Shown here in pieces: positions 50,221-58,127 of a DNA stretch of 64,000 bases. The DNA lies in the NCBI GenBank assembly GCA_030418545.1, contig QAIB01000002.1, positions 744,001 to 808,000 on the forward strand. The letters run 5' to 3'. This stretch comes from Xenophilus aerolatus (GTDB lineage Bacteria > Pseudomonadota > Gammaproteobacteria > Burkholderiales > Burkholderiaceae_C). Positions within the stretch are counted from its first letter, which is position 1. Each line of letters opens with the position of its first letter. Made by a program: the position numbers and the translations under genes. The notes beneath the pieces were generated by a model. That model ran no database searches, was not told the DNA's origin, and saw only the letters and a program-made list of their open reading frames with translations.

Positions 50221-50550
50221 TTACTTGATGAGCTCGGCGATCTTGCCCGTCTTGTCCTTCCACTCCTCGGCGTCGGGCAGCGCGGGCTTGCGCTTGGTGA
50301 TGCTCTTCCAGCCGTCGGCGACGGCCAGTTCGGCATTGAGCTTGATGAAGGCCAGCTGGTCGGCCGGCAGGTCTTCCTCGGCGTAGATCGCGTTGACCGG
50401 GCACTCGGGGATGCAGACGGCGCAGTCGATGCACTCGTCCGGATCGATCACCAGCATGTTCGGCCCCTCGCGGAAGCAATCCACCGGGCACACGTCGACG
50501 CAATCGGTGTATTTGCAGCGGATGCAGTTCTCGGAGACGACGTGGGTCAT
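50221..50550 (-). CDS. fdxA: Ferredoxin FdxA, 7Fe type
   Basis: A 109-residue ferredoxin with a [3Fe-4S] and a [4Fe-4S] cluster. The first motif [18 protein letters not shown] has the spaced cysteines of the 7Fe class; the second is [16 protein letters not shown]. The long C-terminal helix ending GKIAELIK is typical of FdxA. It lies 42 bases after cysN and 9 bases before the ferredoxin reductase gene, making a probable cysN-fdxA-reductase transcript. Confidence 0.95.
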   Translation of the reverse strand: MTHVVSENCIRCKYTDCVDVCPVDCFREGPNMLVIDPDECIDCAVCIPECPVNAIYAEEDLPADQLAFIKLNAELAVADGWKSITKRKPALPDAEEWKDKTGKIAELIK

Positions 50551-50592
50551 GGCGCTATGGCTGGTGAGGCGGGTCGGGGAAAACCCGGCATT

Positions 50593-51993
50593 TTAAGGGC
50601 TCGGCGCAGGCTGTGCCGGCGCGCGGACAAGCACCGCCGCCGAGGTGCGGTGCGAGGCCGTGTCGACCAGCACCATCGAGCCCAGCGCGCGCGACTGCGT
50701 GAAGGGCAGCACGGCCAGCGGCTGCTGCAGGGCGAGCACCACTTCGCCGATGGCGTTGGGCTCCAGCTGCGTGGCGTCCTCGGCCTCCAGCGTGTTGACG
50801 TTCAGCCGGTGCGCGATGCGCGCCACCTTGGCCTTGACCCAGCGGTGGCCCTGCAGCGCCCAGTACACGCGGCCCGGCACCAGCGGCTCATCGTCGAGCC
50901 AGGCCACGGTGGCCGTGATCTCGCGCACGGGCTGGAAGGCATCGGGCGCGAGCAGCCAGTCGCCGCGCGACACGTCGACCTCGCGGTCGAGCACGATGCC
51001 GGCGCTGTGGCCGGCGTGCACGCCGCGCTCCTGCCGCGTGTGCGTGAGCACGCGCGCCACCGTCGCATGCTGCCCGCTGGGCAGGATGGCGATGCGCTGG
51101 CCCGGCACGACCTGGCCGCTGGCGACCCGGCCCCAGAAGATGCGGCGGCCCTGGCTGGTGTCCGACGAACCCGAGAACTTCTCGACCCACTGCACCGGGA
51201 AGGCGAAAGGCACGGCCTCGTCCTGCGCGGTGACCGGCAGGCCCTCGAGCAGCTCGAGCAGGCTCGGGCCTTCGTAGCCGGCCCAGCCGGTGCTGCCTTC
51301 GCGGTGGCGCGAGGTCACGTTCCAGCCCTTGAGGGCCGACACGGGCACGATGGCCGTGAGCTCCACGCCCGCCTGCTCGGCGAAGGCGTTGAGTGCGCCG
51401 CTGATGCGTTCGAAAGCCAGCTCGGCATCGTCGATGGCATCGAGCTTGTTCACCGCCACCACGATCGATTGCACGCGCAGCAGGTGTGCCAGCAGCGTGT
51501 GGCGGCGCGTCTGCGGCAGCAGGTCGCGCACGACGACTTCACCGTCGCCCACCTCGGCCGCCCACTTGAGCTTGGTCGCGTCGACCAGCACCACGGCCGC
51601 ATCGGCGCTCGAGGCGGCCGTGACCATGTTGCGCGTGTACTGCTCGTGGCCCGGCGCGTCGCCGATGATGAACTTGCGCTTGGCGGTCGAGAAGTAGCGA
51701 TACGCGACATCGATCGTGATGCCCTGTTCGCGCTCGGCCGAGAGGCCGTCGGTCAGCAGGGCCAGGTCGGTTTCGCCGTTGCGCTGCACGCCCGCGAGCT
51801 GGTCCTGCAGCACCGTCTTGCTGTCGACCAGCAGCCGGCCGATGAGCGTGCTCTTGCCGTCGTCCACGCTGCCGCAGGTGATGAAGCGCAGCGCGGTGCC
51901 GGTGTCGCCCTGGGCGGTGGGTTCGGACCCAAAAGTGCCTGCAGCGCCCGCAGCGCCTGCGGGAGCAGCTATCGATTTCGTAGCAGTGGTCAT
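50593..51993 (-). CDS. cysN: Sulfate adenylyltransferase, GTPase subunit
   Basis: A 466-residue elongation-factor-like GTPase that drives adenylylsulfate formation by CysD. GTP-binding motifs: GSVDDGKSTLIGRLL (P-loop), DAPGHEQYTRNM and VNKLDAID. There is no APS kinase domain at the C-terminus, unlike the fused CysNC type. The N-terminal 25 residues (ATKSIAAPAGAAGAAGTF) are encoded by a dispersed repeat and precede the conserved LRFITCGS. The start overlaps the cysD stop (ATGA). Confidence 0.95.
   Translation of the reverse strand: MTTATKSIAAPAGAAGAAGTFGSEPTAQGDTGTALRFITCGSVDDGKSTLIGRLLVDSKTVLQDQLAGVQRNGETDLALLTDGLSAEREQGITIDVAYRYFSTAKRKFIIGDAPGHEQYTRNMVTAASSADAAVVLVDATKLKWAAEVGDGEVVVRDLLPQTRRHTLLAHLLRVQSIVVAVNKLDAIDDAELAFERISGALNAFAEQAGVELTAIVPVSALKGWNVTSRHREGSTGWAGYEGPSLLELLEGLPVTAQDEAVPFAFPVQWVEKFSGSSDTSQGRRIFWGRVASGQVVPGQRIAILPSGQHATVARVLTHTRQERGVHAGHSAGIVLDREVDVSRGDWLLAPDAFQPVREITATVAWLDDEPLVPGRVYWALQGHRWVKAKVARIAHRLNVNTLEAEDATQLEPNAIGEVVLALQQPLAVLPFTQSRALGSMVLVDTASHRTSAAVLVRAPAQPAPSP
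51928..51983 (-). repeat. Dispersed GCTAT-type repeat, copy 6, at the cysN N-terminus
   Basis: On the minus strand it reads GCTACGAAATCGATAGCTGC at one end, then GCGGGCGCTGCAGGC and ends CTTTTGGG. It lies within cysN starting four codons from the ATG, and supplies an Ala-rich leader absent from the usual CysN start. Confidence 0.8.
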
Positions 51994-52952
51994 CAGAAAT
52001 ACCCGTCCTTCTTGCGCTTTTCCATGGAAGCCTCGGATGTCTTGTCGTCCATGCGCGTCGCGCCGCGCTCGCTCACCTCGGCGGCCAGCGTCTCGATCAC
52101 CACGTCGCCGGCATCGGCGGCCAGGCTCTCGACCGGCGCCGTGCAGGTGATGTCGCCCACCGTGCGGAAGCGCACGTTGCGCACCTCCACGGTTTCGCCG
52201 TCACGCGGCGGCGTGAGTTCGGTCACCGGCATCAGCAGGCCCTTGCGCTCCACCACCTCGCGCTGGTGGGTGTAGTAGATCGACGGCAGCTCGATGGCTT
52301 CGCGCTCGATGTACTGCCACACGTCCAGCTCGGTCCAGTTGCTGATCGGGAACACGCGGAAGTGCTCGCCCGGGGCGAGGCGGGTGTTGAACAGCGTCCA
52401 CAGTTCGGGGCGCTGGTCCTTGGGCTGCCACTGGCCGAAGGCGTCGCGGTGCGAAAAGATGCGCTCCTTGGCGCGGGCCTTCTCCTCGTCGCGGCGCGCG
52501 CCGCCGATCAGCGCGTCGAAGCGGAACTCCTCGATGGCTTCGAGCAGCGTGACCGACTGGTGCACGTTGCGCGATTCGCCGGGATGCGCCAGGCGCACCG
52601 TGCCGCGCGCCATCGAGTCTTCCACGCTGCGCACGATCAGCTCGGCGCCCAGCTCCTTCGCGCGCTGGTCGCGAAAGGCCGTCACTTCGGGGAAGTTGTG
52701 GCCGGTGTCGATCATCAGCAGCGGATAGGGCAGGCGGCCGGCGCCGAATGCCTTCTCGGCGCACTTCAGCAGCACCAGCGAGTCCTTGCCGCCCGAGAAG
52801 AGCAGCGTCGGGCGCTCGAAAGCGGCGGCGACTTCGCGCAGGATGAAGATCGCTTCTTCCTCGAGCGCGTCGAGGTGCGTGTTGGACAGGCGGGCAGGCG
52901 AATGCATCGTCGTGGCGGCTTGCAGCAGGTCGGGTTCGGTGCGGGCGTTCAT
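51993..52952 (-). CDS. cysD: Sulfate adenylyltransferase, catalytic subunit
   Basis: A 319-residue ATP-sulfurylase small subunit that makes adenylylsulfate from sulfate and ATP. The PP-loop SGGKDSLVLLKCAEKAF, LLMIDTGHNFPEV and GGARRDEEKARAKERIFS are typical, as is the C-terminal SEASMEKRKKDGYF. The start MNARTEP is preferred; the open frame continues into a hairpin repeat upstream. It follows cysH after 130 bases filled by that repeat, and overlaps cysN. Confidence 0.95.
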   Translation of the reverse strand: MNARTEPDLLQAATTMHSPARLSNTHLDALEEEAIFILREVAAAFERPTLLFSGGKDSLVLLKCAEKAFGAGRLPYPLLMIDTGHNFPEVTAFRDQRAKELGAELIVRSVEDSMARGTVRLAHPGESRNVHQSVTLLEAIEEFRFDALIGGARRDEEKARAKERIFSHRDAFGQWQPKDQRPELWTLFNTRLAPGEHFRVFPISNWTELDVWQYIEREAIELPSIYYTHQREVVERKGLLMPVTELTPPRDGETVEVRNVRFRTVGDITCTAPVESLAADAGDVVIETLAAEVSERGATRMDDKTSEASMEKRKKDGYF

Positions 52953-52969
52953 GGGGTCGAATTCGGGAG

Positions 52970-53079
52970 CGGACATCCGTACGCGAAGGGCGCGAAGGTT
53001 TCGCGAAGGACGCAAAAATTCTTGGATGTTCTTTCGCGTGTTTTGCGAAACCTTCGCGCCCTTCGCGTATGGAGGTCCG
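52970..53079 (-). repeat. Large GCGAAGG hairpin repeat, copy 2 (cysH-cysD gap)
   Basis: A 110-base inverted repeat begins CGGACATCCGTACGCGAAGG and ends CCTTCGCGTATGGAGGTCCG. The arms, with GCGAAGGGCGCGAAGGTTTC and the matching GAAACCTTCGCGCCCTTCGC, pair almost fully. It lies three bases from the cysH stop and 17 bases before the cysD start. Its termini match those of the copy at 24204. Confidence 0.9.
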
Positions 53080-53082
53080 ATT

Positions 53083-53703
53083 TCAGTGGCTCAGATGCAG
53101 ACCGCACTCGCGGTTGTCTTCGCCCTTGGTCGGGTCCACGTAGTCGAAGTTGTTGGGCAGGCCGTGCTTCTCGCAGTATTCGTACAGGTCCTTGGAGGAC
53201 CAGTGCAGCAGCGGCGCGACCTTGATCAGGCCGTCGGGGTTGAGGCTCACCGGGTCCATCTGGGCGCGCACGGCGGTGTCGGTGGCGCGCAGGGCGGTGA
53301 ACCAGACCTTCGGCGCCGTCTCGCGCAGGGCGCGGGCGAAGGGCTCGAGCTTCACCTCTTCGGTGAAGGCCGCGTGGCGCGGGTCGTCCAGCGCGGGCGT
53401 CGGGCCGTCCACGGCCTCGCGGTGCGCGCGCGAGCGCCGCGGCAGGTAGATCTTCAGGTTGAGCTTCAGCTGCTTCGTCACCTCGTCCGCGAAGCGGTAG
53501 GTGGCCTCGGTGTTGTAGCCGTTGTCCATCCAGACCACCGGCACGTCGGGCTGCACGCGCGTGACGAGGTGCAGGATCACCGCCTCGAAGGGCCGGAAGT
53601 TGGTGGTGACGATGGCCGGCTGGCCCAGGCCGATGGCCCAGTCGACCAGGCCCTCGGCGTTGCGGCCGAGGCGGTCGTTGATGTCTGCGAGGTCGATGCT
53701 CAT
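53083..53703 (-). CDS. cysH: Phosphoadenosine phosphosulfate reductase family protein
   Basis: A 206-residue reductase making sulfite from activated sulfate. PP-loop-like and substrate segments are seen: IVTTNFRPFEAVILHLVT, VVWMDNGYNTEATYRFADE, TALRATDTAVRAQM, KVAPLLHWSSKDLYEYCEKH and the C-terminal catalytic ECGLHLSH. The CC and CxxC pairs that hold the [4Fe-4S] cluster in APS reductases are absent, so the PAPS type is suggested. It is shorter than E. coli CysH (244). It heads the cysH-cysD-cysN transcript and is preceded by a promoter almost duplicated at cysI. Confidence 0.92.
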   Translation of the reverse strand: MSIDLADINDRLGRNAEGLVDWAIGLGQPAIVTTNFRPFEAVILHLVTRVQPDVPVVWMDNGYNTEATYRFADEVTKQLKLNLKIYLPRRSRAHREAVDGPTPALDDPRHAAFTEEVKLEPFARALRETAPKVWFTALRATDTAVRAQMDPVSLNPDGLIKVAPLLHWSSKDLYEYCEKHGLPNNFDYVDPTKGEDNRECGLHLSH

Positions 53704-53763
53704 GGGGCGGGTGTTCCGTGGGAGCGGGTCGCCGTGCGCAAGGCGCCAGCACCCGAGGCCTGC

Positions 53764-53847
53764 ACTTTAGGGAGCACCCTTATGAAAGCAAACGATCTTT
53801 TAGTTCACGCGTTATGCGGATAAGCAAATGCGCCAGTGTTCATGCGG
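53764..53847 (-). promoter_or_regulatory. cysH promoter/CysB-type regulatory region
   Basis: On the minus strand: TTATCCGCATAACGC, then TCGTTTGCTTTCATAAG, with -35 TTGCTT and -10 TAAAGT 16 bases apart. About 75 bases match the region upstream of cysI at 56306-56388. Shared control by a CysB-like activator is inferred; the binding site is not proven. Confidence 0.7.
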
Positions 53848-54062
53848 GTTCCGGCGGGGTCGGGGCATGAATCCGGATAAAGCGGGGGAGGCAGGGAAGC
53901 GCGGATGGCGGATGACGCCCGAGAACACCAGTCCGAACGGCTGGTTGTCGATTCGCGACCTCGTGTCAGCCGCCGATCGTCATGCCCGTGACGAATTCGG
54001 CCGCCAGGCCCGACTGGCGGGCACTGGCGGCCGATGGCACTTTTCGCTTGTGTCGAGGCCGA
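53848..54062. other. Non-coding remainder of the cysH upstream region
   Basis: Together with the promoter block this makes a 359-base gap between cysH and the DUF934 gene. I see no convincing gene, terminator or repeat in this part. A rightward open frame of 113 codons crosses it but has no family features and runs into the DUF934 gene from the opposite strand. Confidence 0.5.
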
Positions 54063-54455
54063 TCAGTCGCGTGCGAACAGCGGCTCGGGCTCCTGCGCAT
54101 CGCCCTGGTAGAAGGCGGCGAAGCGGTCGAACTGGCGTTGCGCGGCCGAGGCGTCGACGCCTTCCTTGAGCACCGCGCTCGAAAAGCCGGTGCGCTGCAT
54201 CTGCACCAGCTGGTCGATCAGCACGTCCCCCGTGGCGCGGATGTCGCCGGTGAAGCCCAGGCGCCGGCGCAGCAGGAAGGCCTGGCTGTAGGCGCGGCCG
54301 TCGGTGAACTTGGGGAACACGAGGTCGATGCGTTCGACGTCCTGCAGGCAGTTCTCGATGGCGAGCGGATCGGCGTCGTTGGCGAGTTGCAGCACCTTCG
54401 GGTCGCCATCGTCGACGTGCTCCTCGGCGGCCAGGATCTTCAATGTCCGGTTCAT
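54063..54455 (-). CDS. DUF934 protein, sulfite reductase-associated
   Basis: A 130-residue soluble protein of the DUF934 family, which accompanies CysI in many proteobacteria. Conserved segments are RIDLVFPKFTDGRAYSQAFL, LRRRLGFTGDIRATGDVLID and DQLVQMQRTGFSSAVLKEG. Its biochemical role is not established as far as I know; it is thought to assist sulfite reduction. The ATG overlaps the cysI stop (ATGA), so the two are coupled. Confidence 0.9.
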   Translation of the reverse strand: MNRTLKILAAEEHVDDGDPKVLQLANDADPLAIENCLQDVERIDLVFPKFTDGRAYSQAFLLRRRLGFTGDIRATGDVLIDQLVQMQRTGFSSAVLKEGVDASAAQRQFDRFAAFYQGDAQEPEPLFARD

Positions 54456-56233
54456 GCCGACACCTCCTCGGCCTTGAAGCGCGCACCGTTGGCGGCCGCC
54501 TTGAAGGGGTCGTGGCCGACGCGGCGCAGCGTGTCGATGAAGGTCTCGCCGGCGTTGCGGGTGTCGCGGTAGGTGTTGAGCACCGCCTCGATGACATCCG
54601 GCACCTCGGCCGCCGAGAAGGAGGGGCCGACCACCTTGCCGGCCTGCGCCGGGCCGCTGAGGTCCGAACCATCGGAGCCGGCCAGCGTGACCTGGTACCA
54701 CTCCTTGCCGTCCTTGTCGACGCCGAGGATGCCGATGTGGCCGCTGTGGTGGTGGCCGCAGCTGTTGATGCAGCCGCTGATGTGCAGGTCGATCTCGCCC
54801 AGGTCGTCGAGTTCGTCCAGGTCCTGGTAGCGCTCGGTGATGGCTTCGGCCACGGGAATCGAGCGCGCATTGGCCAGCGCGCAGAAGTCGCCGCCGGGGC
54901 AGGCGATCATGTCGGTGAGCAGGTGCACGTTGGCGCTGGCGAATCCGGCGGCGCGGGCCGCGAGCCACAGCGCGTGCAGGTCCTCGGCATGCACCCAGGG
55001 CAGCAGCACGTTCTGGTCGTGCGTCACGCGCACCTCGCCGGCCGAGAAGCGGTCGGCCAGCGCGGCCACGGTGTCGAGCTGGTCGGCGTTCGCGTCGCCA
55101 GGCGCCTGGCCCAGGCGCTTGAAGGACAGCGTGACGGCGCGCAGCGCAGGGTTCTTGTGCGGCGCCACGTTGCGCTGCAGCCAGCGCGCGAACTGCACGT
55201 CGTCGGCTGCCTGTTCGCGCAGGGCGGCGTCGGTGACCTCGGCGCTTTGGTACACGCGCTGCGCCAGGGCGGGCGGCACGAAGGACGCGGCGACGCGGTC
55301 GAACTCGGCCTGCGTGATGGTGTGCGGCGCGCCGTCGTGCTCGAGGATCTGCCTGTACTCGGCCTCGACGTCGTCGATGTAGCGCTGGCCCTCGGCCTTC
55401 ACCAGGATCTTGATGCGGGCCTTGTAGATGTTGTCGCGGCGGCCGTAGCGGTTGTAGACGCGGATCACGGCCTCGAGGTAGTTCATGATCTGCTGCCAGG
55501 GCAGGAACTCGCGCAGCACGGTGCCCACGATCGGCGTGCGGCCCATGCCGCCGCCGACCTGCACGCGGAAGCCGATCTCGCCCGCGTCGTTCTTGAGCAG
55601 CTTCAGGCCCACGTCGTGCCAGCCGGTGGCGGCGCGGTCTTCGGCGGCGCCGGTGATCGCGATCTTGAACTTGCGCGGCAGGAAGGCGAACTCGGGGTGC
55701 AGCGTGCTCCACTGCCGCATGATCTCGGCGTAGGGGCGGGGGTCGACCACCTCGTCGACCGCGACGCCGGCGCGCTCGTCGCTGGTGATGTTGCGGATGC
55801 AGTTGCCGCTGGTCTGGATGCCGTGCATGTCGACCGAGGCCAGCAGGTCCATCACGTCGGCCGATTTAGCCAACGGGATCCAGTTGTACTGCACGTTCTG
55901 CCGCGTGGTGAAGTGCGCGTAGTGGGTGGGCAGCTTGTGCGATCCCAGCTTGCCCTGCGTCTCGACCGCGCGCTTGTAGACCTCGGCCTCGGGCTCGTCG
56001 TACTCGCGCGCGATCTTCGCCAGCACGCGCAGCTGGCGGCTGCTCAGTTCGCCGTAGGGCACGGCCACGCGCAGCATCGGGGCGTAGCGCTGCACGTACC
56101 AGCCGTTCTGCAGGCGCAGCGGGCGGAACTCGTCTTCGGGCAGCTTGCCCGCTTGCCAGCGCTCGAGCTGGTCGCGGAATTGCGCGGCCCGCAGGCGCAC
56201 GAACTGGCGGTCGAAATCTGTGTACTGGTACAT
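54452..56233 (-). CDS. cysI: Sulfite reductase hemoprotein
   Basis: A 593-residue siroheme/[4Fe-4S] enzyme reducing sulfite to sulfide by six electrons. Cluster cysteines are seen in ACPGGDFCALA and SGCINSCGHHH. Earlier blocks: FTTRQNVQYNWIPL, TSGNCIRNITSDERAGV and RKFKIAITGA. No flavoprotein partner CysJ occurs in the window; instead DUF934 follows. The electron donor may therefore be ferredoxin, possibly FdxA at 50221 with its reductase. The start MYQYTDFDRQF is conserved. The promoter lies about 75 bases upstream. Confidence 0.94.
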   Translation of the reverse strand: MYQYTDFDRQFVRLRAAQFRDQLERWQAGKLPEDEFRPLRLQNGWYVQRYAPMLRVAVPYGELSSRQLRVLAKIAREYDEPEAEVYKRAVETQGKLGSHKLPTHYAHFTTRQNVQYNWIPLAKSADVMDLLASVDMHGIQTSGNCIRNITSDERAGVAVDEVVDPRPYAEIMRQWSTLHPEFAFLPRKFKIAITGAAEDRAATGWHDVGLKLLKNDAGEIGFRVQVGGGMGRTPIVGTVLREFLPWQQIMNYLEAVIRVYNRYGRRDNIYKARIKILVKAEGQRYIDDVEAEYRQILEHDGAPHTITQAEFDRVAASFVPPALAQRVYQSAEVTDAALREQAADDVQFARWLQRNVAPHKNPALRAVTLSFKRLGQAPGDANADQLDTVAALADRFSAGEVRVTHDQNVLLPWVHAEDLHALWLAARAAGFASANVHLLTDMIACPGGDFCALANARSIPVAEAITERYQDLDELDDLGEIDLHISGCINSCGHHHSGHIGILGVDKDGKEWYQVTLAGSDGSDLSGPAQAGKVVGPSFSAAEVPDVIEAVLNTYRDTRNAGETFIDTLRRVGHDPFKAAANGARFKAEEVSA

Positions 56234-56305
56234 CGTGTGGCGGTCGGAAGGCCCGTCGGGAGGTGGCGGCGCGGCCGCAGGCGCCAGCCTTCGGAGGAAG
56301 GCGGA

Positions 56306-56388
56306 ACTCTAGGGGCAGCGCTTATGAAAGCAAACGATTTTCTGGTTCGCGCCTTATGCGGATAAGCATATGCACCAGCATCCATGCG
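56306..56388 (-). promoter_or_regulatory. cysI promoter/CysB-type regulatory region
   Basis: On the minus strand: GCATATGCTTATCCGCATAA, then TCGTTTGCTTTCATAAG, with -35 TTGCTT and -10 TAGAGT 16 bases apart. It matches the block upstream of cysH at 53764-53847 for about 75 bases with roughly one mismatch in five, well above chance, and the core boxes are conserved. Confidence 0.7.
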
Positions 56389-56449
56389 GCCTGCAGGCCC
56401 TTGGACGCGGTTTGCCGGATAAGGGCGGCAGGGGCGCGGGACCTCGATT

Positions 56450-58081
56450 CTAGGAAGTGCCCGCCCCGCGTGCAGGCGTGCCCGCGCCCGCAGAGAGGTC
56501 GGCCTGGATCTCCTCCAGCCGGCGCCCCCGCGTCTCGACCCCGGCGAGGCCCAGCAGCAGCGCTGCCACGGCCATCGGTACGGCGATGAGCGTGGCCGAC
56601 AGCGCCAGGTGGCCGAAGACGCCCAGCACCCCGAAGCCCGCGCCGAGGATGCCGCCGGCCTTGGAGCTCGCGGCGATCAGTCCCGAGCCCGAGCCGCGCA
56701 GGTGCACCGGGTAGATCTCGGCGGCGTAGGGGATCAGCATGGCGATCACGCCGCTGGCGCTGAGCAGCAGCAGCGCCGTGGCCGCCACCATCGCGACCGG
56801 CGACTGCACCCGCAGCACGGCCAGCACGCCGAAGACGGCCAGCGCGAAGGCGGTGAGGGCGATGAAGAGCACCAGCGCCTTCACGCTGCTCCAGCGGTGG
56901 TAGAGCCAGATCACGAGCGCCGTGCCGGGCAGCGCCAGCAGCGCCGAGCGCGCCAGCAGCGCGTTGGCTGCGCCCGGGTCCATGCCCATCGCGCCCAGGT
57001 TGGTCGGCAGCCACAGCAGGAAGCCGAAGTTCGCCAGGCCCCAGGCCAGCCCGCACACGATCAGGCCCCAGGTGATGCGCGCATGCGGCCCGCGCAGCAG
57101 CGCGCGCATGCCACCGGCCGGTGGCTCGGGCTCCACCACCACGGCGGCGTCGGTCGGGGAGGCGGCCGCCGCGGCGCCCGAGAAGCGCGCCAGCACGGCC
57201 CGCGCCGCGTCGGGCAGCCCGGCGTTGGCCAGGAAGCGCGGCGACTCCGGGATGTAGCGCCCCAGGAAGATGATCAGCAGCCCCGTGGGCAGGCCCAGCA
57301 GCCACAGCGCGCGCCAGCTGAAGAGGGGCACCAGCAGGTCGGCCGATCCCGCGGCGAGCAGGTAGCCGGCCGAGGTGCCGATGCCGCCCAGCGCCACCAG
57401 CAGCCAGCCGCGATGCGCGGCAGGCACCGTCTCGGCCATCAGCGTGAAGGCGATCGGCAGCAGCCCACCTGCCGAGGCGCCCATGAGAAAGCACATCACG
57501 AGGTTCCAGCCGAAGCTGGGCATCGCGCCGCAGATGGCGGTGCCGATGAACATCAGCGCCGACAGCAGGATCGCCGAGCGGCGCCCGAACATGTCGGCCA
57601 GCCGGCCCCACAGCACCGAACCGACGGTGGTGCCGGTGAGTGCGACGAGCGCGAGGATGCCCGCCGTCTCCTTGCTGATGGCGTACTCGCGCGTCATGCC
57701 CGGCATGACGAAGCCCAGCGTGGCGGGCTTGAGCACGTCCACGGCCAGCGCCACGACCAGCACCACGACGAGCTTCCAGTGCTCGGCATTGAGCGGCACG
57801 CCGTCGGCCAGGTGGAACTGCAGCGGCTGCGCAGGGTGGAGGGGCGCACGCAGCTGGGCGATGCGCGGCATCAGCCCGTAGGCCGCCAGCAGCACGCCCA
57901 GCGGGATCATCGCCATGCCCACGAGCATCGGCATGTCCATCTCCATGCCGACCATCTCGTAGCCGGTGTGGCGGCCCATGAGGAACATGGGCGCATGCGC
58001 CAGCACGCCGCCGATGATCGCGAGGCAGCCGGCCCAGAAGGCCAGCGGGTGGTGCAGGGAGAAGTCGTGCGGGGAGCGCAA
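56450..58081 (-). CDS. MFS transporter with two extra N-terminal helices
   Basis: A 543-residue inner membrane transporter. The major facilitator core is clear: LVVALAVDVLKPATLGFVMP, GSVLWGRLADMFGRRSAILL (the G-x-L-x-D-x-x-G-R-R loop), IPESPRFLANAG after helix 6, and a second-half loop. Before it lie about 100 residues with two additional hydrophobic segments (FWAGCLAIIGGVLAHAPMFL and LVGMAMIPLGVLLAAYGLM) separated by a His/Met-rich stretch (MGRHTGYEMVGMEMDMPM). The start is a TTG with no clear ribosome site and is uncertain. The substrate is unknown. It follows the extensin-like gene by 46 bases. Confidence 0.85.
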   Translation of the reverse strand: MRSPHDFSLHHPLAFWAGCLAIIGGVLAHAPMFLMGRHTGYEMVGMEMDMPMLVGMAMIPLGVLLAAYGLMPRIAQLRAPLHPAQPLQFHLADGVPLNAEHWKLVVVLVVALAVDVLKPATLGFVMPGMTREYAISKETAGILALVALTGTTVGSVLWGRLADMFGRRSAILLSALMFIGTAICGAMPSFGWNLVMCFLMGASAGGLLPIAFTLMAETVPAAHRGWLLVALGGIGTSAGYLLAAGSADLLVPLFSWRALWLLGLPTGLLIIFLGRYIPESPRFLANAGLPDAARAVLARFSGAAAAASPTDAAVVVEPEPPAGGMRALLRGPHARITWGLIVCGLAWGLANFGFLLWLPTNLGAMGMDPGAANALLARSALLALPGTALVIWLYHRWSSVKALVLFIALTAFALAVFGVLAVLRVQSPVAMVAATALLLLSASGVIAMLIPYAAEIYPVHLRGSGSGLIAASSKAGGILGAGFGVLGVFGHLALSATLIAVPMAVAALLLGLAGVETRGRRLEEIQADLSAGAGTPARGAGTS

Positions 58082-58127
58082 GGTGGGCGGAAAGAGGATG
58101 AGGGAGGCCGGATGCTACGCCGGCTTC

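Noticed and set aside
48790-52275. Open frame of 1161 codons opposite cytX leader, reductase, fdxA and cysN
   Set aside because: It is the antisense shadow of several well-identified genes and a riboswitch.
53828-54169. 113-codon rightward frame in the cysH-DUF934 gap
   Set aside because: It starts inside the conserved regulatory block, runs into the DUF934 gene in antisense, and its C-terminal Arg-rich translation is typical of non-coding GC-rich frames.
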